64,000 bases of DNA from Sciurus carolinensis (GCF_902686445.1 NC_062232.1:35606454-35670453), one strand, 5' to 3'. Positions 10,640-21,878 are shown, numbered from the stretch's first letter. Translations and numbers: made by a program. Notes: a model not told the origin generated them from the sequence alone.

Positions 10640-11240
10640 CAGGAGGCGGCTCAGCACAGCGCTTGGACTCGGAGCAACCACTGGGGCTCCGGGCGGCTGC
10701 CTAGAGGAGGAGCTGCGTGGCGAGCTGTTTGGACTCAGAACGATCACTTCTGAACACCAGAGCCTGCCTGGAGGAAGAGGAGGAGCGCGGCGGGTCACTT
10801 GGACTCGGAGTGCCTGCACGAGAGCTACAGGCAGTTGCCAGAGGAGGAGCTGCGCGGTGAACTGTTTGGACTCAGAGGGACCACTTCTGAACACCGGGGG
10901 GCTGCCTGGAGGAGGAAGAAAAGGAGTGCGGTGGATCACTTGGACTAGGAGTGACTACATCAGAGCTCCGGGTGGCTGCTCAGAGGAGGAGGTGAGTGGT
11001 GAGTAGTTTGGACTCAGAGCGACCGCTCCTGAATACCGGGGGCCTGCTCGGAGGAGGAGGAGGAATGGGGCGGATCACTTGGACTCAGAGTGACTGCCTA
11101 GGGTTAGAGGTGGTTGGCGGGAGGAGGAGATGCGAAGTGAGTTGCTTGGACTCCTAGTGACTGTGTCGGAACACCGGGCGGCTGTCCGGAGGAAGAGGTG
11201 TGTGGCGGGTCTCTGGGACTTGGAAGCAACTGTACGGGGC
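10640..11240 (+). repeat. L1#1 5' UTR monomer array (~69-bp unit, ~139-bp dimer)
   Basis: The motif GGACTC/GGACT recurs at about 10665, 10731, 10801, 10868, 10942, 11010, 11081, 11148 and 11216, with spacings of 66-74 bp. Alternate units are more alike (the CACTTCTGAACACC type against the GAGTGACTGC type), giving a ~139-bp higher-order repeat. GGAGGAGGAG clusters precede most units. The array is GC- and CpG-rich in an AT-rich setting. By analogy with mouse L1 monomers it is probably the promoter; that role is inference. Confidence 0.85.
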
Positions 11241-11897
11241 TCCAGGTGGCTGCTCAGAGGAGGGGCCGCATAGCCAGGCGATTAGGTGCAGAGCAGGGTC
11301 CCAGGAGCTAGGTGGCTTCTTGCTGGAAGAGCCGCACAGAGACACGCATACGGTGGAGCGAAGTTTCCAGGACTGCGGGCAGATTCTCTGAGGAGAGGCA
11401 GTCTAAGGAGACTCATCTGCGAAGGGTGAGGCTCCCAGGCCAAGGAGGTAGGTCCGGGCCCCTGGGAATGATGCAGAGGAAGACAGCCCAGCCCAGGTGG
11501 TAGTTGTAGATTGAGGGGAACCTCTAGGAGGGGAACTGACCAGCGACACCTCCCCACCGGGTGAGTCTTCCCTGCCAGGTGAGGTTTTCCCACAAGGACA
11601 GTAAAACCAGAGACACAGGCACAAACAGGCCTTGCCTCAGCCCGCAGCCTAGTTCCCCTTTGGATGACCATTGATCAACAAGTGGAGGAACCTCTGCCCA
11701 CGAGTAGGGAATATACCCCACCTGAAGGTCACCACCCCTAGAGAGGCAGCTTCCTTGTGGAGCACCGCATTATCAACTTCCTCCAAGACTTCAGGCTACT
11801 GAAGGATAAGAGGGGATACACTAGCAATCTTCAGGGACATTATAAGTCAATAGAGGAAATCTGCAATATCTTAGTGGACCACTGATACCTGAACAAA

Positions 11898-12910
11898 ATG
11901 AGAAAACAAGAGAAGAAAATGCCCCAAACAAATCTAGATGTTACATCAATAAAATCCAATGACAGCATGGCAGGAAAATGACAGAAAGGGAGTTCAGAAT
12001 GTACATAATTAAAACAATCAGGGAAGCAAACGAGGAGATGAAAGAGCAAATGCAGGCATTGAAAGATCACACCAATCGACAGTTAAAAGAGCAAATACAG
12101 GAAACAAAAGACCATTTCAATAAAGAGTTAGAGATATTGAAAAAAAAAACAAACAGAAATCCTTGAAATGAAGGAAACAATAAACCAAATTAAGAACTCC
12201 ATAGAAAGCATAACCAATAGGATAGAACACCTGGAAGACAGAACCTCAGATATTGAAGACAAAATATTTAACCTTGAAAAAAAGTTGAACAAACAGAGAA
12301 GATGGTAAGAAATCATGAACAGAATCTCCAAGAACTATGGGATATCATGAAAAGGCCAAATTTAAGAATTATTGGGATGGAGGAAGGCTTAGAGAAACAA
12401 ACCGAAGGAATGAACAATCTATTCAATGAAATAATATCAGAAAATTTCCCAAATCTGAAGAATGAAATGGAAAATCAAGTTCAAGAGGCGTATAGGACTC
12501 CAAATACACAAAATTACAACAGACCCACACCAAGGCACATTATAATGAAAATACCTAACATACAAAATAAAGACAGAATCTTAAAAGCTGTGAGAGAAAA
12601 GAACCAAATTACATTCAGGGGGAAACCAATACGGATATCAGCAGATTTTTCAATCCTAACCCTAAAAGCTAAAAGGGCCTGGGATGACATTTTTCAAGCT
12701 CTGAAAGAAAATGGATGCCAACCAAGAATCTTATACCCAGCAAAACTTACCTTCAAATTTGATGATGAAATAAAATCATTCCATGATAAACAAAAGCTAA
12801 AAGAATTTACAAAAAGAAAGCCAGCATTACAGAACATTCTCAGCAAAATATTCCATGAGGAAGAGATGAAAAACAAAGAAGCAAATCAGCAAAGGGAGGA
12901 ATTATCCTAA
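11898..12910 (+). pseudogene. L1#1 ORF1 remnant
   Basis: L1 ORF1 encodes an RNA-binding chaperone (coiled coil, RRM, C-terminal domain). An ATG at 11898 gives MRKQEKKMPQTNL. The frame breaks near 11970-11980, where bases are missing relative to L1#3. Parts continue at 11978-12166 (coiled coil with MKEQMQALKD) and 12302-12910 (NLRIIGMEEG, NFPNLKNEME, then RPTPRHIIMKIPN, ISADFS and the IFHEEE end). It carries one copy of an 11-residue coiled-coil unit that is doubled in L1#2 and L1#3. It is non-functional because of frameshifts. Confidence 0.9.
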
Positions 12911-12978
12911 AGGATTTGTCAAATAAAGGAGGAACCAAGTCGTGTCAAAAAAATAAATAAATAAATAAAATAAAATAA

Positions 12979-15900
12979 ATGAACCAAATGACCAGGAATA
13001 CAAATCATATCTCAATAATAACCCTGAATGTTAATGGCCTGAATTCATCAATCAAAAGAAATAGACTGGCATATTGGATTAAAAAGAAAGATCCAACAAT
13101 ATGTTGCCTGCAAGAGACTCATCTCATAGAAAGAGATACCCATAGACTAAAGGTGAAAGGATGGGGAAAAACATACCATGCACATGGACTCAGTAAAAAA
13201 GTTGGAGTATCCATCCTCATTTCAGATAATGTGGACTTCAAGCCAAAGTTAGTCAGAAGGGATAAAGAAGGACATTTCATAATGCTTAAGGGAAGCATGA
13301 ATCAGCAAGATATAACAATCATAAACATCTATGCCCCAAACTGGCTCATCCATGTATGTCAAACAAATCCTTCTCAATCTCAGAAACCAAATAGACCATA
13401 ACACAATAATACTAGGTGATTTTAACATGCCTCTCTCACCACTGGATAGATCTTCCAAACAAAAATTGAACAAAGAAACCATTGATCTCAATAACACAAT
13501 CAATAATTTAGACTTAACAGACATTTATAGAATATACCATCCAACCAAGAGTGAATACACTTTCTTCTCAGCAGCACATTGATCCTTCTCTAAAATAGAC
13601 CATATATTATGCCACAAAGCTAATGTCAGCAAATCAAGAAGATAGAGACACTACCTTGTATTCTATCAGATCATAATGGATTGAAGTTAGAAATAAATGA
13701 AAGAGTAAAAAATAGAAATTACTCCAACACCTGGAGATTAAACAATATGCTATTATATGATGAATGGATAACAGAAGATATTAGGAAGGAAATTAAAAAA
13801 TTCTGTGAGGTAAATGAGAATAAAGAAACATCATATCAAAATCTCTGGGATACTATGAAAGCAGTACTTAGAGGAAAATTTATTTCATGGAGCACATTTA
13901 ATAAAAGAAGTAAAACTCAACAAATAAACAACCTAACACTACAGCTCAAAGCCCTAGAAAAAGAAGAACAGACCAACACCAAAAGTAGTAGAAGACAGGA
14001 AATAGTTAAACTCAGAGCTGAAATCAACGAAATTGAAACAAAAGAAACAATACAAAATATTGACAAAATAAATAGTTGGTTCTTCAAAAAAATAAACAAA
14101 ATCGATAAACCTTTAGCCACACTAACAAAGAGAAGATGAGAGAAAACCCAAATCACTAAAATTCGGAACGAACAATGAAATATCACAACAGACACAACTG
14201 AAATACAAAACATAATTAGAAGCTATTTTGAAAATCTATACTCCAACAAAATAGAAAATTTCGAAGACATCAACAGGTTTCTACAGACATATGAATTGCC
14301 TAAACTGAACGAGGAGGACATACACAATTTAAATAGACCAATTTCAAGTAATGAAATAGAAGAAGTCATCAAAAGGCTACCAACAAAGAAAAGTCCAGAT
14401 GGGTTCTCAGCCGAGTTGTACAAAACCTTTTAAGAAGAGCTCATTCCAATACTTCTCAAAGTATTCCATAAAATAGAAGAGGAGGGAACCCTCCCAAACT
14501 CATTCTAGGAAGCCAATATTACGCTGATACCTAAACCAGACAGAGACACATCGAGGAAAGAAAATTTCAGAACAATATTCTTAATGAATATCGACGCAAA
14601 AATTCTAAACAAAATTGTAGCAAATCACATACAAAAACATATTAAAGAAACAGTGCACCATGATCAAGTAGGTTTCATCCCAGGGATGCAAGGTTGGTTC
14701 AACATCAGGAAATCAAAAAATGTAATTCACCATATTAATAGACTTAAAGTCAAGAATCACATGACTATTTCAATAGATGCAGAAAAAGCATTTGATAAAA
14801 TACAGCACCCCTTCATGCTCAAAACACTAGAAAAAATAGGGATAGTGGGAACATTCCTTAACATTGTAAAGGCCATCTATGCTAAGCCCATGGCTAATAC
14901 CATTCTAAATGGTGAAAAAGTGGAAGAATTCCCCCTAAAACCTGGAACAAGGCAGGGATGCCCTCTTTCACCACTTCTATTCAATATCATCCTTGAAACT
15001 CTAGCCAGAGCAATTAGACAGACCAAAGAAATTAAAGGGATACAAATAGGAAAAGAAGAACTCAAACTATCCCTATTTGCTGATGATATGATTATATACT
15101 TAGAGGAACCAGGAAATTCCACCAGAAAACTTTTAGAACTCATAAGTGAATTCAGTAAAGTAGCAGGATATAAGATCAATGCTCATAAGTCTAATGCATT
15201 TTTATACATAAGTGATGAATCTTCAGAAAGAGAAATTAGGAAAACTACCCCATTCACAATAGCATCAAAAAAAATAAAATACTTGGGTATCAATCTCACA
15301 AAAGAGGTGAAAGACCTCTACAATGAGAACTACAGAACACTAAAGAAAGAAATTAAAGAAAACCTTAGAAGATGGAAAGATCTCCCATGTTCTTGGATAG
15401 GCAGAATTAATATTGTCAAAATGGCCATACTACCTAAAGTGCTATACAGATTCAATGCAATTCCAATTAAAATCCCATTGACGTACCTTACAGAAATAGA
15501 GCAAGCAATTATGAAATTCATCTGGAAGAATAAAAAACCCAGAATAGCTAAAGCAATCCTTAGCAGAATGAGTGAAGCAGGGGGTATCAGAATACCAGAT
15601 CTTCAACTCTACTACAAAGCAATAGTAACAAAAACAGCATGGTATTGGTACCAAAATAGAAAGGTAGATCAATGGTACAGAATAGAAGACACGGACACAA
15701 ACCCAAATAAATACAATTTTCTCATACTAGACAAAGGGGCCAAAAATATGCAATGGAGAAAAGATAGCCTCTTCAAAAAATGGTCCTGGGTGAATTGGAA
15801 ATCCATATGCAACACAATGAAACTAAACCCATATTTCTCACCGTGCATGAAACTAAACTCAAAATGGATTAAGGAGCTTGGAATCAGACCAGAGATCTTG

Positions 15901-16806
15901 CATCTTATAGAAGAAAAAGTAGGTCCAGATCTTCAACATGTCGGCTTAGGACCAGAGTTCCTCAACAGGACTCCCACAGCACAAGAAATAAAAGCAAGAA
16001 TCAATAACTGGGATAGATTCAAACTAAAAAGTTTTCTCTCAGCAAAGGAAACTATCAGCAATGCGAATAAAGAGCCTAAAGAGTGGGAGAAAATCTTTGC
16101 CAATCATACTTCAGATAGAGCACTAATCTCCAGAATCTATAAAGAACTCAAAAAACTCTACACCAAGAATGCAAATAATCCAATGAACAAATGGGCTAAG
16201 GAAATGAATAGACACTTCACAGAAGAAGATCTACAAGCAATCAACAAACATGGAAAAATGTTCATCATCTCTAGTAATAAGAGAAATGTAAATCAAAACC
16301 ACCCTAAGATTCCATCTCACCCCTATTAGAATGGTGATTATCAAGAATACAAGCAACAACAGGTGTTGGCGAGGATGTGGGGAGAACGGTACACTCATAC
16401 ATTGCTGGTGGGGTTGCAAATTAGTGCAGCCACTCTGGAAAGCAATGTGGAGTTTCCTCAGAAAACTTGGAATGGAACCACCATTTGACCCAGCTATTCC
16501 ACTCCTTGGCCTATACCCAAAGGACTTAAAATCAGCATACTACAGAGATACAGCCACATCAGTGTTCATAGCTGCTCAATTCAGAATAGCCAGATTGTGG
16601 AACCAACCTAGATGTCCTTCAATTGATGAATGGATAAAGAAACCGTGGTATATATATATGTACAATGGAATATTACTCAGCTATAAAGAATAATAAAAAT
16701 TATGGCATTTGCAGGCAAATGGATGAAATTGGAGAATATCATGCTAAGTGAGATAAGCCAATCTCAAAAAACCAAAGGACCAATGATATCGCTGATAAGT
16801 GAATGA
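12979..16806 (+). pseudogene. L1#1 ORF2 remnant (endonuclease-RT)
   Basis: ORF2 encodes the AP-type endonuclease and reverse transcriptase that drive target-primed insertion. The endonuclease starts at 12979 (MNQMTRNTNHISIITLNVNG; CLQETHL at ~13105). It is frameshifted at ~13340, meets a TGA at ~13580, and is shifted again near 13640. Further stops occur near 14139 and 14443. A 581-codon frame stays open at 14584-16329 and covers the RT palm, including FADDMIIYL at ~15077, through to the region before the Cys-rich end. Another frameshift leads to 16331-16693, holding the Cys-rich CWRGCG...HCWWGC motif. A final shift precedes the end of homology at 16806. Confidence 0.93.
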
Positions 16807-17068
16807 TGACACATAATGGGGGTTGGGAGGTGTTAGTGTTAGGGTTAGAGTTAGGGTTAGGGAGGGGGGCAAGAATGGAGGAAGGAAGGACTGTATAGAG
16901 GGAAAAGAGGGGTGGAGGGTTGGGGGGAAGGGAAAAAATAACAGAATGAATCAAACAACATTACCCTATGTAAATTTATGATTACACAAATGGTATGCGT
17001 TTATGCCATGTACAAACAGAGAAACAACATGTATCCCATTTGTTTACAATAAAAAAAAGAAAAAAAAA
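16807..17068 (+). repeat. L1#1 first 3' UTR with telomere-like tract
   Basis: After ORF2, positions 16832-16862 read as TTAGTG/TTAGGG/TTAGAG/TTAGGG/TTAGGG-type hexamers, followed at once by a G-rich purine tract (GAGGGGGGC...). The segment ends in TTTACAATAAAAAAAAGAAAAAAAA, a polyadenylation signal and A-rich tract. The same layout recurs in L1#2 and L1#3. Confidence 0.88.
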
Positions 17069-17826
17069 GAATACAAGTGACAATAAATGTTGTTGAGGAT
17101 GTGGGGGAAAAGATTCACTCATACATTGCTGGTGGGACTGCAAATCGGTGCAACCATTAGGGAAAGAAGTATGGAGATTCCTCAGAAAACCTGCAACAGA
17201 ACCACCATTTAACCTAGCTATCCCTTGCCTCAGTTTATACCCAAAGAACTTAAAATCCACATACTACAGTGATACAACCATCTCAATGTTTACAGCAACT
17301 CAATTCACAATAGATAATCTAAGGAACCAAGCTAACTGCCCTTCTACAGATGAATGGATTAAGAAAATGTGGCATTTTATACATAATGGAATATTACTCA
17401 GTCATAAAGAAAAAAATGAAATTATGACATTTGCAGTAAATGGATGGAACTGGAGACTATCATGCTAAGTGAAATAAGTGGATCCCAGAAAGCCAAAGGC
17501 CGAATGTTCTCTCTGATATGTGGATGCTGACTCGCAATATGGGGAGGATGGGTGAGGGAGAAGGGGAGGTTCACCATATTGGAGAGAGGGAATTGGGGGA
17601 AGGAAGGGAGGATGGGAATAAGAAAGACGGTAGAATGAATTGGACATAATTTTCCTATGTTCACATATGAATACACAACCAGTGAAATTCCACATCATGT
17701 ACAACCACAAGAAAGGATCCTAATTAGAATAAGTTATGCTCCATGTATGTAAATTTTGTCCAAATACATTCTACTGTCATATCTATCTAAAAAGAACAAA
17801 TAAAAAAATAACTAGGGAAAAAAAAA
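17069..17826 (+). mobile_element. Second, older L1 3' end appended to L1#1
   Basis: From GAATACAAG (17069) the sequence restarts inside ORF2's C-terminal region, repeating the segment first seen at 16345. It runs through an ORF2 tail (open at 17148-17468) to a different 3' UTR without telomere-like hexamers. It ends CTACTGTCATATCTATC...AAAAAGAACAAATAAAA plus A-tail. It is clearly diverged from the first copy. Because the TSD lies outside it, it most likely represents read-through into a neighbouring L1 fragment at the source locus (3' transduction). Confidence 0.82.
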
Positions 17827-18240
17827 AAGCAGATTGCTGTCCCTAATGTGGGTGGGCCTTGTCCAATCAGTTGAAGACCTGAGTAGAACAAAAAGACTGA
17901 ATAAGAGGAAAGTCCTTTTGCCTGACTGCTTCAGATAAGATGTTATTTTTTTCCAACTTTCAGACTCAGACTGAAACATTGGCTCTTTTTGGGCCTGAGT
18001 CTGCCAGCTTACACACTGGAACCTACACCATAGATTCTCCTTGTTCTCAGGCCTTCAGACCCACACTGGAGCCAAATTACCAGTTCTCCAATTCTCAAGC
18101 CTGCCAAGTCAACCTGCAGGTCTTGGTACTTGTTGGCTCCCATAATCCTTCGAGTCACCTTAACCTTATAATCTCTCTCTTTCTCTTCTCTCTCTGTCTT
18201 TCTGTGTGTGTGTTCTGTTGCTATGGGGAATTCTGATGAA

Positions 18241-18985
18241 CTTTTTGAAAATGATTGCTGTTTGTCAGTTGTGAATTTTACACAAAAGGAATCAGGTTAG
18301 GTACAGTCAGGGAGATGACTATCATGCTGTATCTTTCCAAATTTTAGAGTGGGGGAAGTGTTTTCTGGGACACCCTGATTAATCATAGATGCCCTGGTTT
18401 ATCCCTTGATAATCTGATTTCTTTTATTTGGATAGCCCTTCCCATTTATGTATTAAGAGATAGGTCATATACAATTCCATGTTGTATATTGGTTAGCATG
18501 AATATGTTGGAGAGGGAATGAAGCCAACAACTCTGTGCAGAGATTTAGCTTTTGTCATAAGTTCTCTTTCCTGTACCTCTCAGCCTGCCATCTCCCATAA
18601 TGAACTATTTTTCAGAGCTTTTCTAAGTCAGTTTCGTCCCCTGTAGCCCACAACTTGTGTATGTAGTCTAGGGTTAGGTTTTCTCCTCTTCATTCATCTG
18701 GTGTTTTTCTATTATCTTTCCATATTCTAGAACTCATTAAAATCCCTTATGTGGTAATGATGTACATTCCAATTTTTTTATTCTTGTGAGTTCATACCCC
18801 TTTCTATTATTTTAATAGGGTCTCCTGAGGTAGAAGAGAAAAACATATGTAATCATTTGCCATCTTTAGCAAAGTAAGGGCTTTGGGGAGGCTTTAGGTT
18901 ATACAAAAAAAATTTCATACTCTTTAGTAATGCTTTTTAAAATAATTCTGTAGAAGAGAAAAACTAGATCTTTTAAGACCATTCA
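18241..18985. other. No recognisable feature
   Basis: Unique-looking AT-rich DNA with no recognised family or coding region. Confidence 0.45.
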
Positions 18986-18988
18986 CAG

Positions 18989-19014
18989 GTGTGTGTGTGT
19001 GTGTGTGTGTGTGT
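18989..19014. repeat. (GT)13 microsatellite
   Basis: A perfect run of 13 GT dinucleotides, followed by GCGC. It is a potential length-variable marker. Confidence 0.95.
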
Positions 19015-19490
19015 GCGCTTATTCCTATAAATGTATGATTATTTCTTTGCATAGTAAATAGTTGTTATACTGTATTGTGTAAGGAATAAAGACAAAAAAA
19101 GTCTGCCCATATTCAGTACAAATACAACCATCTTAGGCCTAACTACGTAGTTCACATCAGGAACTACATAACTTTTTAAAAAATATTTATAATCCATAGA
19201 TATGGAACATATAGTTATGGAGCGCTGACTATATTATCTTCCTGATCTCTGAACGTCCTTCTGAAAATTCTCCTAAAGTATGTAAATACCTACCTCCTCC
19301 ATGTCTAAATGGTTATTTAATCTCCAATTCCTATCATTCCTTATTCATCATATCCCAGGTGAGAAACCACATTTCCGAACAAAATGAAGCCTTGATTCAT
19401 ATATAAGACTACACAAAGCTTCAAGACTTCTGAGACCCATTCTTACTTTCAGTAGTCAAACTTGGCTGATTCCTCAAACATTTCTTAGAT
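19015..19490. other. No recognisable feature
   Basis: No family recognised. Confidence 0.45.
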
Positions 19491-19640
19491 TGTTGAATTT
19501 TAGAGCTGAAAGGGTCTTTAAAGTACTCATTTTTCAAGTGAAGAAACTGAGTTGCAAATACATAGTAATTTTCCCAAGGTCAAGCATTTAGTTTACCAAA
19601 GACCTGGATCTAGGATCTTTGTCTTCTAACTATTATAATC
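19491..19640 (-). repeat. MIR-like fragment
   Basis: ACTCATTTTTCAAGTGAAGAAACTGAG... TTTTCCCAAGGTCAAGC ... ACCTGGATCTAGGATC is the reverse complement of the central MIR region (CAGTTTCCTCATCTG... CCTTGGGCAAG). Confidence 0.65.
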
Positions 19641-19721
19641 AAATTTCCTTCCATAATAATCTAAATAAGACTAGTAGTCAAATTTCTACATCTACTACAA
19701 TCCAAATTTACCTTTATAATA

Positions 19722-19890
19722 GCTCCAAGGTAGGTATAATTATTATCATCTCCTTTTGACAGATACAAAAGATAAGAAGAGGTTAAGAAACTTGCACAAG
19801 GTCACAGAATAATTCACAAATCCAAGATTGAAGACCAAGAAATTTGACTGTAGAATCTCTGTGCTTCACCATTACATCTTTCTGCCTTCC
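19722..19890 (-). repeat. MIR SINE
   Basis: CAAGGTAGGTATAATTATTATCATCTCC, AAGAGGTTAAGAAACTTGCACAAGGTCACAGAATAATTCAC and CTCTGTGCTTCACCATTACA together match almost the whole reverse-complemented MIR in order. It is a second, separate MIR copy downstream of the one at 19491. Confidence 0.85.
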
Positions 19891-19929
19891 TGCACAGTGA
19901 GACCCTTATTAGTGGTTGTATTTCTAAAC

Positions 19930-20040
19930 TGACTCCAGCAGGGGTATAGCACAGTGATAGAGCACTTGCCTAGCATATAAAAGGTCCTGGGTTCAGTTCT
20001 CAACACTGTTAAATAAATGAATAAATAAATAGAAATAATA
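19930..20040 (+). mobile_element. ID-type SINE
   Basis: AGCAGGGGTATAGCACAGTGATAGAGCACTTGCCTAGCAT...GGTCCTGGGTTCAGTTCTCAACAC gives the tRNA-like A and B boxes of the ID core. A (AAATAAATGAAT)-rich tail follows. Confidence 0.88.
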
Positions 20041-20574
20041 AAATGAGACCCTTCTTATAAATTTCTAGTGATAAATAGAATAAGTAACACACCAAGTAGA
20101 GAAATACTTTGCCTGAGACTTTGTCAGTGATAAATTTGACAGAAAAACTAACAAAATTTCATCCAAGTGCTTACCCAGAAATGATAGAGGAGAGAAATTT
20201 AGGTAGACTTTGTATTTTGGCCCAGACATAAGCTGGAGAGGCACTGGTGCACAGCTGGGACACTGATACTGGACAGTGAAATAATCAAGTCTAGATAATT
20301 TTCTAGATTTTCAGTAGCTTTTTGTATTCTGCTTTTCTCACTAGGCATTTTGATGGTAGCTCTTATAAAAGCAGGTCATGTCATTTTCATCTTCAGATTC
20401 TATACATATTAATATATACTAGAACCAAAAACCATTCATCACTGCAAAAACTTTGCTTGCATGCTCTGATGAAAAACTTGGCTTCAGCTCTTCTTATAAC
20501 CCTAGGCCTATGAAGAAACCTGTGACTATTAGTCTATGTACCTGAAACCTTTATAAAAAATAGTTATATCCACT
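20041..20574. other. No recognisable feature
   Basis: No family recognised. Confidence 0.45.
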
Positions 20575-21446
20575 ATCACTGTATAACAAATCACCACAAC
20601 ACATCACAACTTAAAGCAACAATTTATTATTTCTCTTGATTCTATGGATTGTTTGGGTGGTTCTGTAAGTGCTGCATGAAATTACTCATGCACCTATATC
20701 TGGAAGAAGGGACTAGTGGAATCTGAGTTCTGCTGGAGTAGCTGGATGGCCTGGACCTCTATCTTCACATGGTTTTTCATCCCAGACTTTTCAAAGCACT
20801 ATTCTCTCAGGTTTTCAAGAGAGCAAGAGCAGAAACTGTAAGACCTCATAGCACCTTAATCCAGAATTTATGTTACATGACTTCTGTATTAGTCGGTTTT
20901 TCATTTTTGTGACCAAAATATCTGATGAGAACAATTTAGAGGAGGAAAAGTTTATTTTGGCTCACAGTTTCAGAGGTTCAGTTCTTGGTTAGCTGGCTAC
21001 ATTACTTTGGATCTGAGTAAGGGTATAGCACAAGGGTCATGGTGGAAGGGTATAGCAGAAGAAATCTACCCAGTTCATAGAAGCCAGAAAGCAGAAAGAG
21101 AGAGACAAGTGACCTATTTCCTCTAGCCAAACCCCAATTGCCTATAATTATTACCCAGTAGAGTAGGCCTTTTAAATTATTAATCCATCAAATGGATTAA
21201 TCCACTGGTTCTCATAATCTAATCATTTATCCTCTGAACATTGCTTCATTGGATACCATGTTTGCAACATATGAGCTTTCAGGTGACACTTCAGATATAA
21301 ACGAACTATAACGATTTATGTCACATTGAGCCAAGGAAGTTATAAGGCCAGTACTCATTCAGTATTAGAGGGGATTGCACAATTTCATGAATTCAGGGTG
21401 GTATGATTCAGTGGTGCCTATTTTGCAGCAATCTATCATACAGGTC
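20575..21446 (-). mobile_element. Old MaLR-like LTR, split by a younger LTR
   Basis: The left part (20575-20884: ACTGTATAACAAATCACCACAAC ... CAACAATTTATTATTTCTC ... GAGCAAGAGCAGAAACTG) and the right part (21311-21446: TGAGCCAAGGAAGTTATAAGGCC ... GGGATTGCACAATTTCATGAATTC) fit one reverse-complemented LTR. A second LTR at 20885-21310 interrupts it. Family assignment is tentative. Confidence 0.62.
20885..21310 (-). mobile_element. Rodent MaLR-type LTR, nested
   Basis: CTGTATTAGTCGGTTTTTCATTTTTGTGACC ... GAGGAGGAAAAGTTTATTTTGGCTCACAGTTTCAGAGG ... CATATGAGCTTTCAGGTGACACTTCAGATATAAACGAACTATAA is a reverse-complemented LTR. A second copy of the same family lies at 53795-54225. It sits inside the older LTR at 20575-21446. 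Confidence 0.78.
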
Positions 21447-21876
21447 TTTTTAAGCTAAACCAGTCTTTCTCTTCCATGATTGGCTAGAGTAAGAGCAGCT
21501 CCACCAAGAAGAGAAAAAAGCATTAATTACTGAGATCTCCTTCCAGAAAAAAAGTATAATATCAAGGGAAGTTAGAGAAATATAGTTATATATTCAGACT
21601 CCCCTTATTGTAAATAACTTTCATGGCATCAAATTGACTCTTACTTGATCATAGCCATAAGGGGATGGGGCAGTGTGAATTTCAGCCCAGTATGCAGTGT
21701 AGTATTTCCCAATTAAAGTTGGTTAAAACTGGAAGAGAGGGAGGTAAGGAAGTCATGTAAAATGCAGTGTTGCCATACAACTGTCATACACTAAAGTCAG
21801 GGCTAACAAAGTAAATATCCATGTGGAGAAGAGGGAGGGGATTCTTGCAAGAGTATTAATTAAAGCTTTATTTTCT
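21447..21876. other. No recognisable feature
   Basis: No family recognised. Confidence 0.45.
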
Positions 21877-21878
21877 GG

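Larger units (their letters stand above)
10395..17826 (+). mobile_element. L1#1: near-full-length LINE-1 with doubled 3' end
   Basis: A 7.4-kb LINE-1 comprises a 5' UTR (10395-11897), ORF1 remnant (11898-12910), ORF2 remnant (12979-16806), 3' UTR and A-rich tract (16807-17068), and a second, older partial L1 3' end (17069-17826). A perfect 10-bp direct repeat AAGCAGATTG (10385-10394 and 17827-17836) brackets the whole composite, so the doubled end was inserted in the same event. The 5' end begins with the CAAGATGGTGGACTAGAGG motif also found at the 5' end of L1#2. The copy is dead (frameshifts and stops in both ORFs). Confidence 0.93.
10250..18240 (+). mobile_element. MLT2-type (ERVL) LTR, split by L1#1
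   Basis: The left part (10250-10394: TTATGTGTTAACTTGACTGC ... GTGTTTCTGAATAAGATTAATATTTGG ... AGTAGACTGAGTGAAGCAG) and the right part (17837-18240: AATGTGGGTGGGCCTTGTCC ... GAACAAAAAGACTGAATAAG ... CTCTCTTTCTC ... GGGGAATTCTGATGAAC) together make one LTR in correct order. The L1 insertion at 10395-17826 lies between them. The LTR therefore predates L1#1. Confidence 0.8.

Noticed and set aside
10640..11240. CRISPR-like or minisatellite array
   Set aside because: Units are contiguous, imperfect and lie at the L1 5' end directly upstream of ORF1. There are no spacers. This is an L1 5' UTR array in a mammal.
10312..11721. Many overlapping Gly/Pro/Ser-rich open frames on both strands
   Set aside because: They are by-products of the GC-rich L1 leader and have no known domain. 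The same applies to 40977-41386, 46075-46946 and 63492-63832.
14584..16329. Domesticated reverse transcriptase gene
   Set aside because: It sits inside a complete L1 layout with TSDs, lacks a plausible start, and flanking ORF2 parts are broken by ordinary decay.
16832..16866. Interstitial telomeric repeat or chromosome-fusion scar
   Set aside because: The same tract occurs at the same place in several L1 3' UTRs, so it is part of the element, not a chromosomal event.
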